IMG/VR virus record: IMGVR_UViG_3300036770_006786
Coordinates: 1 to 60,367 of that record
Source: a virus
DNA: 60,367 bases
Strand: one strand, 5' to 3'
Shown here in pieces: positions 32,824 to 40,490 of this stretch. Made by a program: the position numbers and the translations under genes. The notes below the pieces were generated by a model, which was given only the letters and a program-made list of their open reading frames with translations, had not been told where the DNA came from and made no database searches. The stretch's first letter is position 1. Every line of letters begins with the position of its first letter.

Positions 32824-33270
32824 ATGAAAAAAATAATCGCTACTGTAATCGCTATATTTGCTATGATGGGCTCTGCCTATGCGCAGAAGATGCCCAAGAA
32901 TTCAGCTACCTATGATGCACAAGTACTGCGTGTAAGCGACGGTGATACCATCGTGATAGCCGCACCATTCCTGCCAGCACCCTTGAAGCCCGAACTGGCC
33001 GTGAGGATCTATGGTGTGGACACTCCGGAAAAAGGTCATCGTGCCCAGTGTGCCCAAGAGAATGAGCGTGCGCTGATGGCCAGCCAATGGACCACACAGC
33101 TGATCAAGCAAGGCGGCAAGATCCAAGTCACACTGTATGGTTGGGACAAGTTTGGTGGTCGCGTATTAGGTGATATCATCGTGAACGGCCAGAGCGTGCG
33201 TGCTGGATTGATCCAAAACGGACTCGCTCGTGAATACTACGGTGATGCCAAACAGAGCTGGTGCCAATGA
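32824..33270 (+). CDS. Secreted thermonuclease (staphylococcal nuclease-like)
   Basis: A 148-residue protein from ATG 32824 (AAGGA SD; the longer reading from 32797 runs inside the upstream gene). The N-terminal 20 residues 'KKIIATVIAIFAMMGSAYA|Q' form a textbook Sec signal peptide with an AYA cleavage site. The SNase fold follows: 'VSDGDTIVI' (D39, D41), 'VRIYGVDTPEK' (R61, D66, E69) and 'KFGGRVLGDI' (R113) carry the metal-binding and catalytic residues. These enzymes degrade DNA and RNA with Ca2+. Export to the periplasm or outside is expected, unusual for a phage nuclease. The stop overlaps the next ATG (ATGA). Confidence 0.87.
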   Translation: MKKIIATVIAIFAMMGSAYAQKMPKNSATYDAQVLRVSDGDTIVIAAPFLPAPLKPELAVRIYGVDTPEKGHRAQCAQENERALMASQWTTQLIKQGGKIQVTLYGWDKFGGRVLGDIIVNGQSVRAGLIQNGLAREYYGDAKQSWCQ

Positions 33271-33485
33271 CCGCAGATGAACTGCGACGGCTCGCTGGCG
33301 TAGGAGTCTATAACAAAAGCAACCTGCCTGCGATGGCAGGTTCTAATATCAGCATCACCGGAACGGAAAAAGCCCAGCTGATGAAGAAACACAACATCCA
33401 ACCCGGCACACAGGAATGGTTCCAGTTATGGTTTTCTAAGCCTTACCTGACTGGAGAACCTCCGGTTCGATCCCGAGATAAGTAG
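33267..33485 (+). CDS. Small conserved phage protein, unknown
   Basis: A 72-residue protein from ATG 33267, coupled to the nuclease stop. The N-terminus 'MTADELRRLAGV' and C-terminal 'PGTQEWFQLWFSKPYLTGE' are features I recognise from small proteins in T4-like cyanophages that lie ahead of the large terminase. Function unknown. The last 50 bases overlap the convergent HNH gene. Confidence 0.6.
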   Translation: MTADELRRLAGVGVYNKSNLPAMAGSNISITGTEKAQLMKKHNIQPGTQEWFQLWFSKPYLTGEPPVRSRDK

Positions 33486-33978
33486 CCCAACTGGGATGGC
33501 GCAGATTGGTATAAGTCTGGCGAACCGAACTCACTAGATTCCAATATCCAGGTTTGTAAGGTTTGCGTATAGGTCTCCATATCTTGCTGCCTTTTTCAGA
33601 ATTACAATCTTTGCAGGCTGTCACACAGTTTTCCCACGATGTGATACCACCTTGGCTGCGAGGCAACACATGATCTATAGTGAGATCTTTTGACCCCATG
33701 GTTTCGTTACAGTACTGACAAGTGAACAAGTCGCGCAAGTAGAGATTCTGACGACTGAATCGCATCAGTCCATTCTTACCAAAACCACGACGGGTCACAG
33801 CCACAGCAGGTATGCGCATCTCCAATTTGGAACTGCGCACAGTCCAGTCATCATACCATTCTAACACTTGGATTTTGTCCAGGAAGAACAGCTTTACTGC
33901 GGTCTGCCAGTCTATGGTCGATAGCGGCAAGTAGTTGACCGGTTGATAGTCCGGTGCTAATATAAGTGTATCGCTCAT
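33436..33978 (-). CDS. HNH endonuclease opposite the terminase gene
   Basis: A 180-residue protein. The N-terminal ~80 residues ('LILAPDYQPVNYLPLSTIDWQTAVKLFF') are the conserved lead-in seen in bacterial and cyanophage HNH proteins of this class. The HNH core has CxxC (C87, C90), 'LTIDHVLPRSQGG' (D102, H103), N117 and 'CKDCN' (C122, C125). Function could be packaging-associated cleavage, homing or defence against other phages. It lies alone on the minus strand with a perfect TATAAATA six bases before its ATG and no SD, predicting a leaderless late mRNA. It is divergent from gp17. Confidence 0.87.
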   Translation of the reverse strand: MSDTLILAPDYQPVNYLPLSTIDWQTAVKLFFLDKIQVLEWYDDWTVRSSKLEMRIPAVAVTRRGFGKNGLMRFSRQNLYLRDLFTCQYCNETMGSKDLTIDHVLPRSQGGITSWENCVTACKDCNSEKGSKIWRPIRKPYKPGYWNLVSSVRQTYTNLRHPSWATYLGIEPEVLQSGKA

Positions 33979-33984
33979 TTTAGA

Positions 33985-33992
33985 TATTTATA
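33985..33992 (-). promoter_or_regulatory. Perfect late promoter TATAAATA (minus), leaderless geometry
   Basis: Six bases (TCTAAA) separate it from the HNH ATG at 33978. In T4, TATAAATA ends about 6 bases before the start of transcription, so the start codon would be at or next to the first base of the mRNA. Confidence 0.75.
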
Positions 33993-34019
33993 GGGTCAGT
34001 TGCTCAGGTAAGTAACAAC

Positions 34020-35585
34020 ATGTCAAAGAGTCTCGAAGGCGTACTGGTCAAAGCACCACATCGTCGCCATCCTTATACTGATGAACAGATTGAAGAATTT
34101 GTGCTCTGTGCAGATCCAGACACGGGTCCACAGTATTTCATGAGCCATTTCTTTTATATCCAACATCCGTTGCATGGAAAGATGCTGTATCAACCCTATG
34201 AATTCCAAGACCGCCTGATCGAAACCTATCACAATTATAGATTCTCTATATCAATGATGCCTAGGCAAACGGGTAAATCTACGTCGGCTGCGGGCTATTT
34301 GCTATGGTATGCCATGTTCGTTCCGGACAGCACCATCCTAGTGGCCGCACACAAGTTCCTAGGTGCGCAAGAGATCATGCAACGTGTGAGATATGCCTAT
34401 GAGTCTTGTCCAGATCACATCAGAGCAGGTGTTGTGAGCTACAACAAAGGTAGCATAGAGTTTGACAACGGAAGCCGTATAGTCAGCCAGACCACAACTG
34501 AAAACACAGGCCGGGGTATGTCTATCACGCTCTTATACTGTGACGAGTTTGCGTTCGTGAGGCCTACCATAGCTCGAGAGTTCTGGACTTCCATCACACC
34601 TACCTTGGCCACTGGTGGTAAAGCCATCATCACATCCACTCCCAACTCAGACGAAGATCAGTTTGCGTTGATCTGGAAAGGTGCCAACAAGCTGGAAGAC
34701 GAGTATGGTAATCCTACAGAGCTGGGCGTGAATGGATTCCGTGCGTTCCGTGCTTTCTGGAAGGAGCATCCGGATCGAGGTGAATCTTGGGCCAATCAAC
34801 AACGTCAGATCTTAGGAGAAGATCGATTCCGGCGAGAGATGGACTGCGAGTTTATCATCAACGATGAGACCTTGATCGCTCCTGCCAAACTGATAGATCT
34901 ACAGTCTACTGATCCCATCTACAAAACTGGTCAGGTGCGCTGGTTCCGTGCTCCACAGTCCGGTCGCATCTACACAGTGGCGCTTGATCCCAGCTTGGGA
35001 ACAGGAGGAGATCCTGCTGCCATACAGATATTCGAAGCCAATACCACTGAACAGATCGGCGAATGGCGACACAATCGTACCACCATTCCTGAACAGGTGC
35101 GTATCTTGGCCGACATCTGCCGGCACATCAATGACACAGTGAAAGATTCCAAGAGCATCTACTACACAGTGGAAAACAATACCATTGGTGAAGCAGCCCT
35201 GATATCTATCGCAGAGTACGGAGAAGAAAACATACAGGGCTATTTTCTCAGCGAGCCCGGAGGCGGATCTGGACGCCGCTACCGCAAAGGTTTCAATACC
35301 ACACACAAGCCCAAACTAGCGGCCTGCGCCAAACTGAAAAATCTCCTTGAAACCGGGCGCATGACTATACATTCTGCCAGCTTGGTTTCAGAGCTCAAAA
35401 CATTCGTGGCGCACGGTACCAGCTATGCTGCCAAACCCGGAGAAACCGACGATCTAGTGATGGCCACTGTGCTGGCCATACGCATGATGCAGATCCTGCA
35501 GAGCTACCACTCAGAACTAGACACACAACTACGCGATCATGCGGACAACACCATAGAACCCATGCCCTTCGTAGCGATGTTCTAA
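34020..35585 (+). CDS. gp17: Terminase large subunit (T4 gp17-like)
   Basis: A 521-residue packaging motor; T4 gp17 has 610. The ATPase domain has Walker A 'PRQTGKST' at 81-88, Walker B 'LLYCDEF' at 171-177 and the coupling motif 'TSTPNS' at ~206-210. The C-terminal RNase H-like nuclease starts near 'VALDPSLGTGGDPAAI' (~321) and continues to 'ETDDLVMATVLAIRM', providing the acidic cluster that cuts concatemers. It pumps DNA into the prohead with gp16. The upstream gap shows no clear SD or late motif on the plus strand. Ends 13 bases before the next ATG. Confidence 0.95.
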   Translation: MSKSLEGVLVKAPHRRHPYTDEQIEEFVLCADPDTGPQYFMSHFFYIQHPLHGKMLYQPYEFQDRLIETYHNYRFSISMMPRQTGKSTSAAGYLLWYAMFVPDSTILVAAHKFLGAQEIMQRVRYAYESCPDHIRAGVVSYNKGSIEFDNGSRIVSQTTTENTGRGMSITLLYCDEFAFVRPTIAREFWTSITPTLATGGKAIITSTPNSDEDQFALIWKGANKLEDEYGNPTELGVNGFRAFRAFWKEHPDRGESWANQQRQILGEDRFRREMDCEFIINDETLIAPAKLIDLQSTDPIYKTGQVRWFRAPQSGRIYTVALDPSLGTGGDPAAIQIFEANTTEQIGEWRHNRTTIPEQVRILADICRHINDTVKDSKSIYYTVENNTIGEAALISIAEYGEENIQGYFLSEPGGGSGRRYRKGFNTTHKPKLAACAKLKNLLETGRMTIHSASLVSELKTFVAHGTSYAAKPGETDDLVMATVLAIRMMQILQSYHSELDTQLRDHADNTIEPMPFVAMF

Positions 35586-35591
35586 TAAATA
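35584..35591 (+). promoter_or_regulatory. Late-type promoter AATAAATA overlapping gp17 stop, leaderless geometry
   Basis: The motif overlaps the TAA of gp17. Seven bases later is the ATG at 35599, with no SD between. Confidence 0.6.
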
Positions 35592-35598
35592 CACGACT

Positions 35599-36873
35599 AT
35601 GAGCCAATCTAATACCGCCAGCCAACAGTTATACGACCTGCTAGTCTCTCGTGATTTTGACCCAGAAGCCCTGGATGCTTCGGGCAAACCCGCTGCAGAT
35701 CCGGGTTCAGCTGATATCATCAGCTTCGATTACAACACACCCAACCGAGACTATGGCACGGTCGTGATAGTGCTGGACGATGAGAACAATCTAGATCTTT
35801 ACTTTGGCGATAACATGGGTCGCACCATGGAAACGGATGACAAAAAAGATTGGTATGATTTCTTGTACCTCATCCGTATGTTCGCCAAGCGCAATCTGCT
35901 GACATTTGGTATCCAGAATCTCAGCAGACTGAAGTTCAACATGAAGACCATGGCCGCGATCAAAGAAAGTTTATTCGAAGGCTACTATGGCAACCGGCGT
36001 ACCTCCTACAGCGACCAACCGCTGAAAACACGATTGAAGATACGCCACAGCAGAGATCTTGGTGAAGGTGATGCACGCTATCGTGCCATAGAGAGCCTAT
36101 TCGTGGAAACAGCCGATGGGGAAGTGTTCCGTGTGCCCAGCCGCAGTCTCACGCATGGACGTATGCTGGCCCGGCACATAGCCGAAGGTGGCAATCCCTA
36201 TGACGCATTTGGTCAGCACATCAACGAAATCATCTCTGAGATGGGCACTTTGGCAAAGTTCGTGCGTGCCGCCCGCAACAAATCATATGATGGTCCGGCC
36301 GCCCACATGGTAGAGTCCGCTATCCGTCATTATGCCGATCTCAAAGCCAAGGCCAAACGCATGATCAGCCGGCGTGGTTATCACGAAGCCAGAGACTCGT
36401 TTGATCCTGCAGAGATCACCAGCACCGACGAAGCAGTGGAAACCATACGTGAGCTGTTTATGCAACAGACACTGGATCCCAGGGTAGAACAGGCCTTGCC
36501 AATCTTGGCCAAACTCAAAGAAAATGAAATCACAGAAGCCGATATGTTTGAGCAGTGGGCTTCTCAGATCGCCGAAGGCACTTGGGCATTGCCCGACACA
36601 CCAGAAAAAGCCGAACGCCTACAGGCGTTGATGGCCCAAGAATTGGTAGTAGGACCTGATGGTACCAATGCCGAAGAACAACTGTATGATCTGGTAGGCG
36701 ATGATGAACTGTTCGACATCCTAGGTGATATATCGATGATCGATCCCGATGCCAATGCCTGGGCAGATCCTCGTGTACAAAAGAGACTGCGTGAGCTAGG
36801 TGTACCCGCTCCGGAGATAAACCTCCGGGCCAACACCGATAGAGAGTTTGATCAGTCCGCCCAGCCTGCATGA
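35599..36873 (+). CDS. Unknown phage protein downstream of terminase
   Basis: A 424-residue soluble protein with no enzyme motif I can name. The N-terminal third has 'GTVVIVLDDENNLDLYFGDNMG' and 'DWYDFLYLIRMFAKRNLLTFGIQNLSRL', then 'AAIKESLFEGYYGNRRTSYSD'. The middle has 'SRSLTHGRMLARHIAEGGNPYD'. The C-terminal third is helical and acidic. The block 'W(Y/F)xFLxxIRxFA' followed by 'LFEGYYG' is a feature I associate with unnamed conserved genes next to gp17 in T4-like aquatic phages. Possible protease sites LFE|G and ITE|A exist, so packaging in the head cannot be excluded. The stop overlaps the next ATG (ATGA). Confidence 0.55.
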   Translation: MSQSNTASQQLYDLLVSRDFDPEALDASGKPAADPGSADIISFDYNTPNRDYGTVVIVLDDENNLDLYFGDNMGRTMETDDKKDWYDFLYLIRMFAKRNLLTFGIQNLSRLKFNMKTMAAIKESLFEGYYGNRRTSYSDQPLKTRLKIRHSRDLGEGDARYRAIESLFVETADGEVFRVPSRSLTHGRMLARHIAEGGNPYDAFGQHINEIISEMGTLAKFVRAARNKSYDGPAAHMVESAIRHYADLKAKAKRMISRRGYHEARDSFDPAEITSTDEAVETIRELFMQQTLDPRVEQALPILAKLKENEITEADMFEQWASQIAEGTWALPDTPEKAERLQALMAQELVVGPDGTNAEEQLYDLVGDDELFDILGDISMIDPDANAWADPRVQKRLRELGVPAPEINLRANTDREFDQSAQPA

Positions 36874-37433
36874 TCACGACCAACGTACCAGGCCAGCTCT
36901 GGACAGCAAAAAACTTTTTTTCTCCTGATCAATTCCGCGATATTAGAAATCTCTATCGCAAAACCCGCATCAAAATGAGCATGACCTATGATGATCGCAT
37001 ATTGACATCTTGGTCGGACAGTCCAGAACTGCAGGAGATAGTGCGATCAGAACAGTCGCGCATCGAAGATATAACCAAACAAAAATTAGCACCTCAGGTA
37101 GCTTATGCCAGCATAGATCTATCCGGCAGCTCCATCATGATGCACAGACTACATCCAGACATATTTGTGCAAGTACAGATAGCATTGTCAGATGCACCAG
37201 ATGTGCGCATGGAGTTCGCGTTCTGCGTGAATGCCCAGGTCAATCAAGAATCAGAAATTGATTACAAACCCATCAGAACGATCACCCGCCACGATGTGGA
37301 ATTGGTTCCCTATGAACCCAATACTGCTTCCATATATGTGAATGAGCCTCGAGGCTTTTGCGGAATGCTGGGCCGCGTGCCAGCCAATTCCGTAAGAGAA
37401 GTCTTGGTATTGAGTTATATTCGAGCGTATTGA
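36870..37433 (+). CDS. Degenerate 2OG-Fe(II) oxygenase-like protein
   Basis: A 187-residue protein whose second half follows the double-stranded beta-helix pattern of the convergent gene at 37415-37963. 'MMHRLHPDIFVQVQIALSD' supplies an HxD (H95, D97). The distal region 'IYVNEPRGFCGMLGRVPANSVREVLVLSYIRAY' aligns with 'ININSDLKKHWVYGGHAIRTSVMFQYARI' of the neighbour, but Cys164 replaces the metal-ligand His, while R176 keeps the 2OG-binding Arg position. It may be inactive, use another ligand, or act as a partner. It overlaps the gene before it (ATGA) and the convergent gene by 19 bases. Confidence 0.5.
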   Translation: MITTNVPGQLWTAKNFFSPDQFRDIRNLYRKTRIKMSMTYDDRILTSWSDSPELQEIVRSEQSRIEDITKQKLAPQVAYASIDLSGSSIMMHRLHPDIFVQVQIALSDAPDVRMEFAFCVNAQVNQESEIDYKPIRTITRHDVELVPYEPNTASIYVNEPRGFCGMLGRVPANSVREVLVLSYIRAY

Positions 37434-37963
37434 AACATCACGCTGGTGCGTATGGCATGGCCGCCATAGACCCAATGTTTTTTGAGATCTGAATTGATGT
37501 TTATGTACCCGTGGTTAGGTTTGAAATCTACCAGATACGGTGGATCCACATGCAAAAACTCCGCACCCACGCAAGGTACGTCAGCTCCAGGACTGGTATA
37601 GATATAGATCTGATAGTTCACATAGAGATCTGGTGCGTCGCTATGTATCTGGCAACCGAACTGAGGTAGATCTAACCAAAACTTTGCTTCAACAAAATTG
37701 AGTTCGCAACCGGATAGTTGTGAAAGAGCCGGAATTTGTTCCACTCCAATCTCATTCAGCCGGGCTTGATCGTGCATGTTGTATTTGAGTTGCAATCGCT
37801 TTTTCAACGCACCTGCTACAAATTCATTGCCTTCGGCTTCGACGATTCCAGAGAGCCACTCAAATGTCTTTGAATCAAAACACGAGTCTACTATCCATAA
37901 GTTAGGAGCGACTAGCTCAGCTGAAGAAAGAGTGTCATAAAGTTTGACTTGTTGTGATATCAT
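37415..37963 (-). CDS. 2OG-Fe(II) oxygenase-like protein
   Basis: A 182-residue protein. 'FGCQIHSDAPDLYVNYQIYI' gives the HxD metal motif (H107, D109). 'LKKHWVYGGHAIRTSVMFQY' gives the distal His (H163, alternatively H169) and R172 for 2-oxoglutarate. 'PNHGYININSD' forms the strand before. Phage 2OG oxygenases hydroxylate proteins, nucleic acids or small molecules; the substrate here is unknown. A relaxed late-like TTTAAATA lies 21 bases upstream on the minus strand. The gene is divergent from gp32, and the gp32-side sigma70 promoter lies partly inside its 5' end. Confidence 0.62.
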   Translation of the reverse strand: MISQQVKLYDTLSSAELVAPNLWIVDSCFDSKTFEWLSGIVEAEGNEFVAGALKKRLQLKYNMHDQARLNEIGVEQIPALSQLSGCELNFVEAKFWLDLPQFGCQIHSDAPDLYVNYQIYIYTSPGADVPCVGAEFLHVDPPYLVDFKPNHGYININSDLKKHWVYGGHAIRTSVMFQYARI

Positions 37964-37971
37964 GCTATAAT
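37944..37971 (+). promoter_or_regulatory. Sigma70-type promoter TTGACT-N16-TATAAT upstream of gp32
   Basis: -35 TTGACT 37944-37949, consensus -10 TATAAT 37966-37971, spacing 16. It would produce a gp32 mRNA with a leader of about 145 bases. The -35 lies inside the start of the divergent oxygenase gene. Confidence 0.65.
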
Positions 37972-38122
37972 ATACTTGTGCTGATATTTAAACATCTTTT
38001 AGAAATGGCAAAATTATCTTGCCTTTCTGATCGACTGTGCTAAATATCTTTGCTACACTCAGTAGGGTGTATGCAAGGCATATATAGGCAATTTACAATT
38101 TCTTGAAAGGACAATTTCTATT
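37972..38122 (+). promoter_or_regulatory. Long 5' leader of gp32
   Basis: This gene-free stretch contains a late-type GCTAAATA at 38039-38046 and an AAAGGA SD at 38107-38112. It is the longest leader among the early-type genes here. T4 gp32 represses its own translation through a pseudoknot and unstructured leader; a similar role here is inference only, and I could not identify a clear pseudoknot. Confidence 0.4.
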
Positions 38123-39127
38123 ATGGCATCTTTAGCAGAAATCCGCGCTCGACTGCAAGCCGCAGAGTCGAACAAAGGCGGTAATCAACAATCAGGCGGC
38201 GACAACGCAATTTATCCCCACTGGAACATCGACGAAGGACAGAGTGCAACACTCCGTTTCCTCCCCGATGGCGATTCAAAGAACACATTCTTTTGGGTCG
38301 AGCGGGCGATGATCAAACTGCCGTTCAATGGCATCAAAGGTGAGATGGACTCCAAACAGGTGCAAGTACAAGTGCCCTGCGTGGAAATGTGGGGAGAGGC
38401 TTGTCCGATCCTGGCAGAAGTCCGCACCTGGTTCAAAGACAAAAGTCTCGAGGACATGGGTCGTAAGTATTGGAAGAAGCGTAGCTACATCATGCAAGGC
38501 TTCGTTCGCGAGAATCCTCTCAGCGATGACAAGACTCCCGAAAACCCAATCCGTCGATTCATCATCGGTCCCCAGATCTTCCAAACAATCAAATCCGCAC
38601 TGATGGATCCTGAATTGGAAGAACTGCCAACCGATCTCATGCGTGGTCTGGACTTCCGTATCACCAAGACATCAAAAGGTGGATATGCAGACTACTCAAC
38701 CTCCAAATGGGCTCGTAAGGAAAGTGCATTGACTGAAGAAGAGCAGGCCGCGATCGAGGCTCATGGCTTGTTCAAGCTCTCTGACTTCCTTCCTAAGAAA
38801 CCAAGTGAAGCCGAACTGAAAGTAATGAAAGAAATGTTTGAAGCTTCAGTTGATGGTCAACCTTACGATCCCGACCGTTGGGGTGCTTACTTTCGCCCAG
38901 CAGGCGTAGCGGCTCCGGCCGGTTCTTCCACAGGTGGCTCTGCAAGTGCTGCCGAGGAGGCCGCACCTGCTCCGGTAGCAAAGGCAGCGCCTGTTTCTAC
39001 AAGCTCGTTTGACGACGAAGATGAAGTGGCCGCACCCACTGCACCTGTAGCAAAACCTGCCGCAGGTGGTAATCAGAATGCTCAAGACATTCTGGCTATG
39101 ATCCGCGCTCGTCAGAACAAGCAGTAA
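38123..39127 (+). CDS. gp32: Single-stranded DNA-binding protein (T4 gp32-like)
   Basis: A 334-residue protein. The N-terminal 'SLAEIRARLQAAES' resembles the cooperativity segment. The OB-fold core has 'IYPHWNIDEGQSATLRFLPDGD', 'VPCVEMWGEACPILAEVRTWF', 'YWKKRSYIMQGFV' and 'GLDFRITKTSKGGYADYSTSKW'. The C-terminus (~260-334) is Ala/Pro-rich with 'DDEDE', then 'DILAMIRARQNKQ', a tail that usually recruits replication partners. The CPI/C pair may be the remains of the gp32 zinc site. It lies directly upstream of uvsX, with which it works in strand exchange. A UUCG hairpin follows. Confidence 0.92.
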   Translation: MASLAEIRARLQAAESNKGGNQQSGGDNAIYPHWNIDEGQSATLRFLPDGDSKNTFFWVERAMIKLPFNGIKGEMDSKQVQVQVPCVEMWGEACPILAEVRTWFKDKSLEDMGRKYWKKRSYIMQGFVRENPLSDDKTPENPIRRFIIGPQIFQTIKSALMDPELEELPTDLMRGLDFRITKTSKGGYADYSTSKWARKESALTEEEQAAIEAHGLFKLSDFLPKKPSEAELKVMKEMFEASVDGQPYDPDRWGAYFRPAGVAAPAGSSTGGSASAAEEAAPAPVAKAAPVSTSSFDDEDEVAAPTAPVAKPAAGGNQNAQDILAMIRARQNKQ

Positions 39128-39142
39128 TATATACGAGCATAT

Positions 39143-39170
39143 CACAAGGGCTTCGGCCCTTGTGTTCTCT
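39143..39170 (+). terminator. UUCG-loop hairpin between gp32 and uvsX
   Basis: CACAAGGGC (39143-39151) pairs with GCCCTTGTG (39156-39164) around a TTCG tetraloop, followed by a weak T run (TTCTCT). It may be a partial terminator or a 3'-end stabiliser that makes gp32 mRNA more abundant than uvsX. Confidence 0.7.
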
Positions 39171-39186
39171 ATCTAACAGGTGAAAT

Positions 39187-40245
39187 ATGGCCAAACCATT
39201 TGACGTATCAAAATTCCGCAAGGAAATCACAAAATCAATCGATGGACTCAGCATCGGTTTCAATGATCCCACAGACTGGATCTCCACAGGCAATTATGCC
39301 CTGAACTATCTCATTTCTGGAGACTTCCACAAAGGAGTGCCATTAGGCAAAGTCACTGTGTTTGCCGGAGAATCTGGTGCAGGTAAATCATATATCTGTT
39401 CTGGCAACATCGTCAAACATGCCCAGGAGCAAGGTATCTTTGTTGTATTAATTGACACAGAGAACGCACTAGACGAAGCATGGTTGCATGCTTTAGGTGT
39501 AGACACTGACGAAAAGAAACTGCTGAAACTCAGCATGGCCATGATTGATGATGTGGCAAAAACCATCTCGACATTTATGGCCGACTACAAAGGTCTTCCA
39601 ACAGATGAGCGTCCCAAGGTCATGTTTGTGATTGACTCCGTTGGCATGTTGCTTACCCCCACCGATGTAAACCAGTTTGAAGCCGGCGATATGAAAGGCG
39701 ATCTCGGTCGCAAGGCCAAGAGCCTTACTGCTCTGGTGCGTAACTGTGTCAACATGTTCGGTAACTACAACGTGGGCATGGTATGTACCAACCATACCTA
39801 CGCCAGTCAAGACATGTTTGACCCCGATGACAAGATCTCAGGCGGACAAGGCTTTATCTATGCTTCCAGTATCGTGGTTGCCATGCGTAAACTCAAGCTC
39901 AAAGAAGACGAAGATGGCAACAAGATCTCTGACGTCATGGGCATCCGATCGGCCTGTAAGGTCATGAAAACACGCTATGCCAAACCCTTCGAAGGTGTGC
40001 AGGTCAAAATTCCTTACGAGACTGGAATGAATCCCTACTCTGGACTTACCGACTTGGCCGAGAAAAAAGGACTGCTCAAGAAGGACGGTAATAAACTCAT
40101 GTTTGTTACTAGCCAAGGGGAAATCATCAAATATTTCCGCAAGGGCTGGGAAAGCAACGAGGATGGATGTCTTGACAAAGTCATGGCAGACTTCCAAAAT
40201 CAGAAGACCGAGGTAAGTACAGCGGATTCTGAAACGGAGGAATAA
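39187..40245 (+). CDS. uvsX: UvsX RecA-like recombinase
   Basis: A 352-residue protein with Walker A 'GESGAGKS' at 61-68 after 'GKVTVFA', Walker B 'VMFVIDSVGML' at ~148-158, and the DNA-binding loop region 'HTYASQDMFDPDDKISGGQGFIYASS'. The layout and length match T4 UvsX (391 residues). It forms presynaptic filaments for strand invasion and recombination-dependent replication with gp32, UvsY and UvsW, all present in the window. AGGTG SD. Three bases separate it from the next small gene. Confidence 0.94.
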   Translation: MAKPFDVSKFRKEITKSIDGLSIGFNDPTDWISTGNYALNYLISGDFHKGVPLGKVTVFAGESGAGKSYICSGNIVKHAQEQGIFVVLIDTENALDEAWLHALGVDTDEKKLLKLSMAMIDDVAKTISTFMADYKGLPTDERPKVMFVIDSVGMLLTPTDVNQFEAGDMKGDLGRKAKSLTALVRNCVNMFGNYNVGMVCTNHTYASQDMFDPDDKISGGQGFIYASSIVVAMRKLKLKEDEDGNKISDVMGIRSACKVMKTRYAKPFEGVQVKIPYETGMNPYSGLTDLAEKKGLLKKDGNKLMFVTSQGEIIKYFRKGWESNEDGCLDKVMADFQNQKTEVSTADSETEE

Positions 40246-40247
40246 TC

Positions 40248-40490
40248 ATGCCAGTAGCATTAGCCAGCGAACTATGGAGCGAACTCAAGCGTTATGTAAA
40301 TTCAGTTGACAAAGACGAAGCTGCCGAAACTGTGGTCAATATTTTGATTGACAATGATATCGACATTGAAGAAATCAAATCTAATTTCAAAGGTGATCCA
40401 GAAATCAAACGTGCTCTTTCTCAGTACACCGAGGATCTTGCCGAGGATCCCGACGAAGACCTCGACGAGGATTACGAGGAAGAATATTGA
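40248..40490 (+). CDS. Small acidic protein between uvsX and the radical SAM gene
   Basis: An 80-residue protein, 'LASELWSELKRYVNSVDKDEAAE' then 'ILIDNDIDIEEIKSNFKGDPEIKRAL', ending in a very acidic tail 'EDPDEDLDEDYEEEY'. The same type of small acidic gene follows uvsX in T4-like cyanophages. It could be a DNA-mimic-like modulator or a protein partner. The stop overlaps the next ATG (TGATG). Confidence 0.65.
   Translation: MPVALASELWSELKRYVNSVDKDEAAETVVNILIDNDIDIEEIKSNFKGDPEIKRALSQYTEDLAEDPDEDLDEDYEEEY

Noticed and set aside
33460-33485. A GGTTCGATCC sequence like a tRNA T-loop
   Set aside because: No pairing T-stem, acceptor or anticodon arm flanks it, and it lies in the coding end of a small gene.
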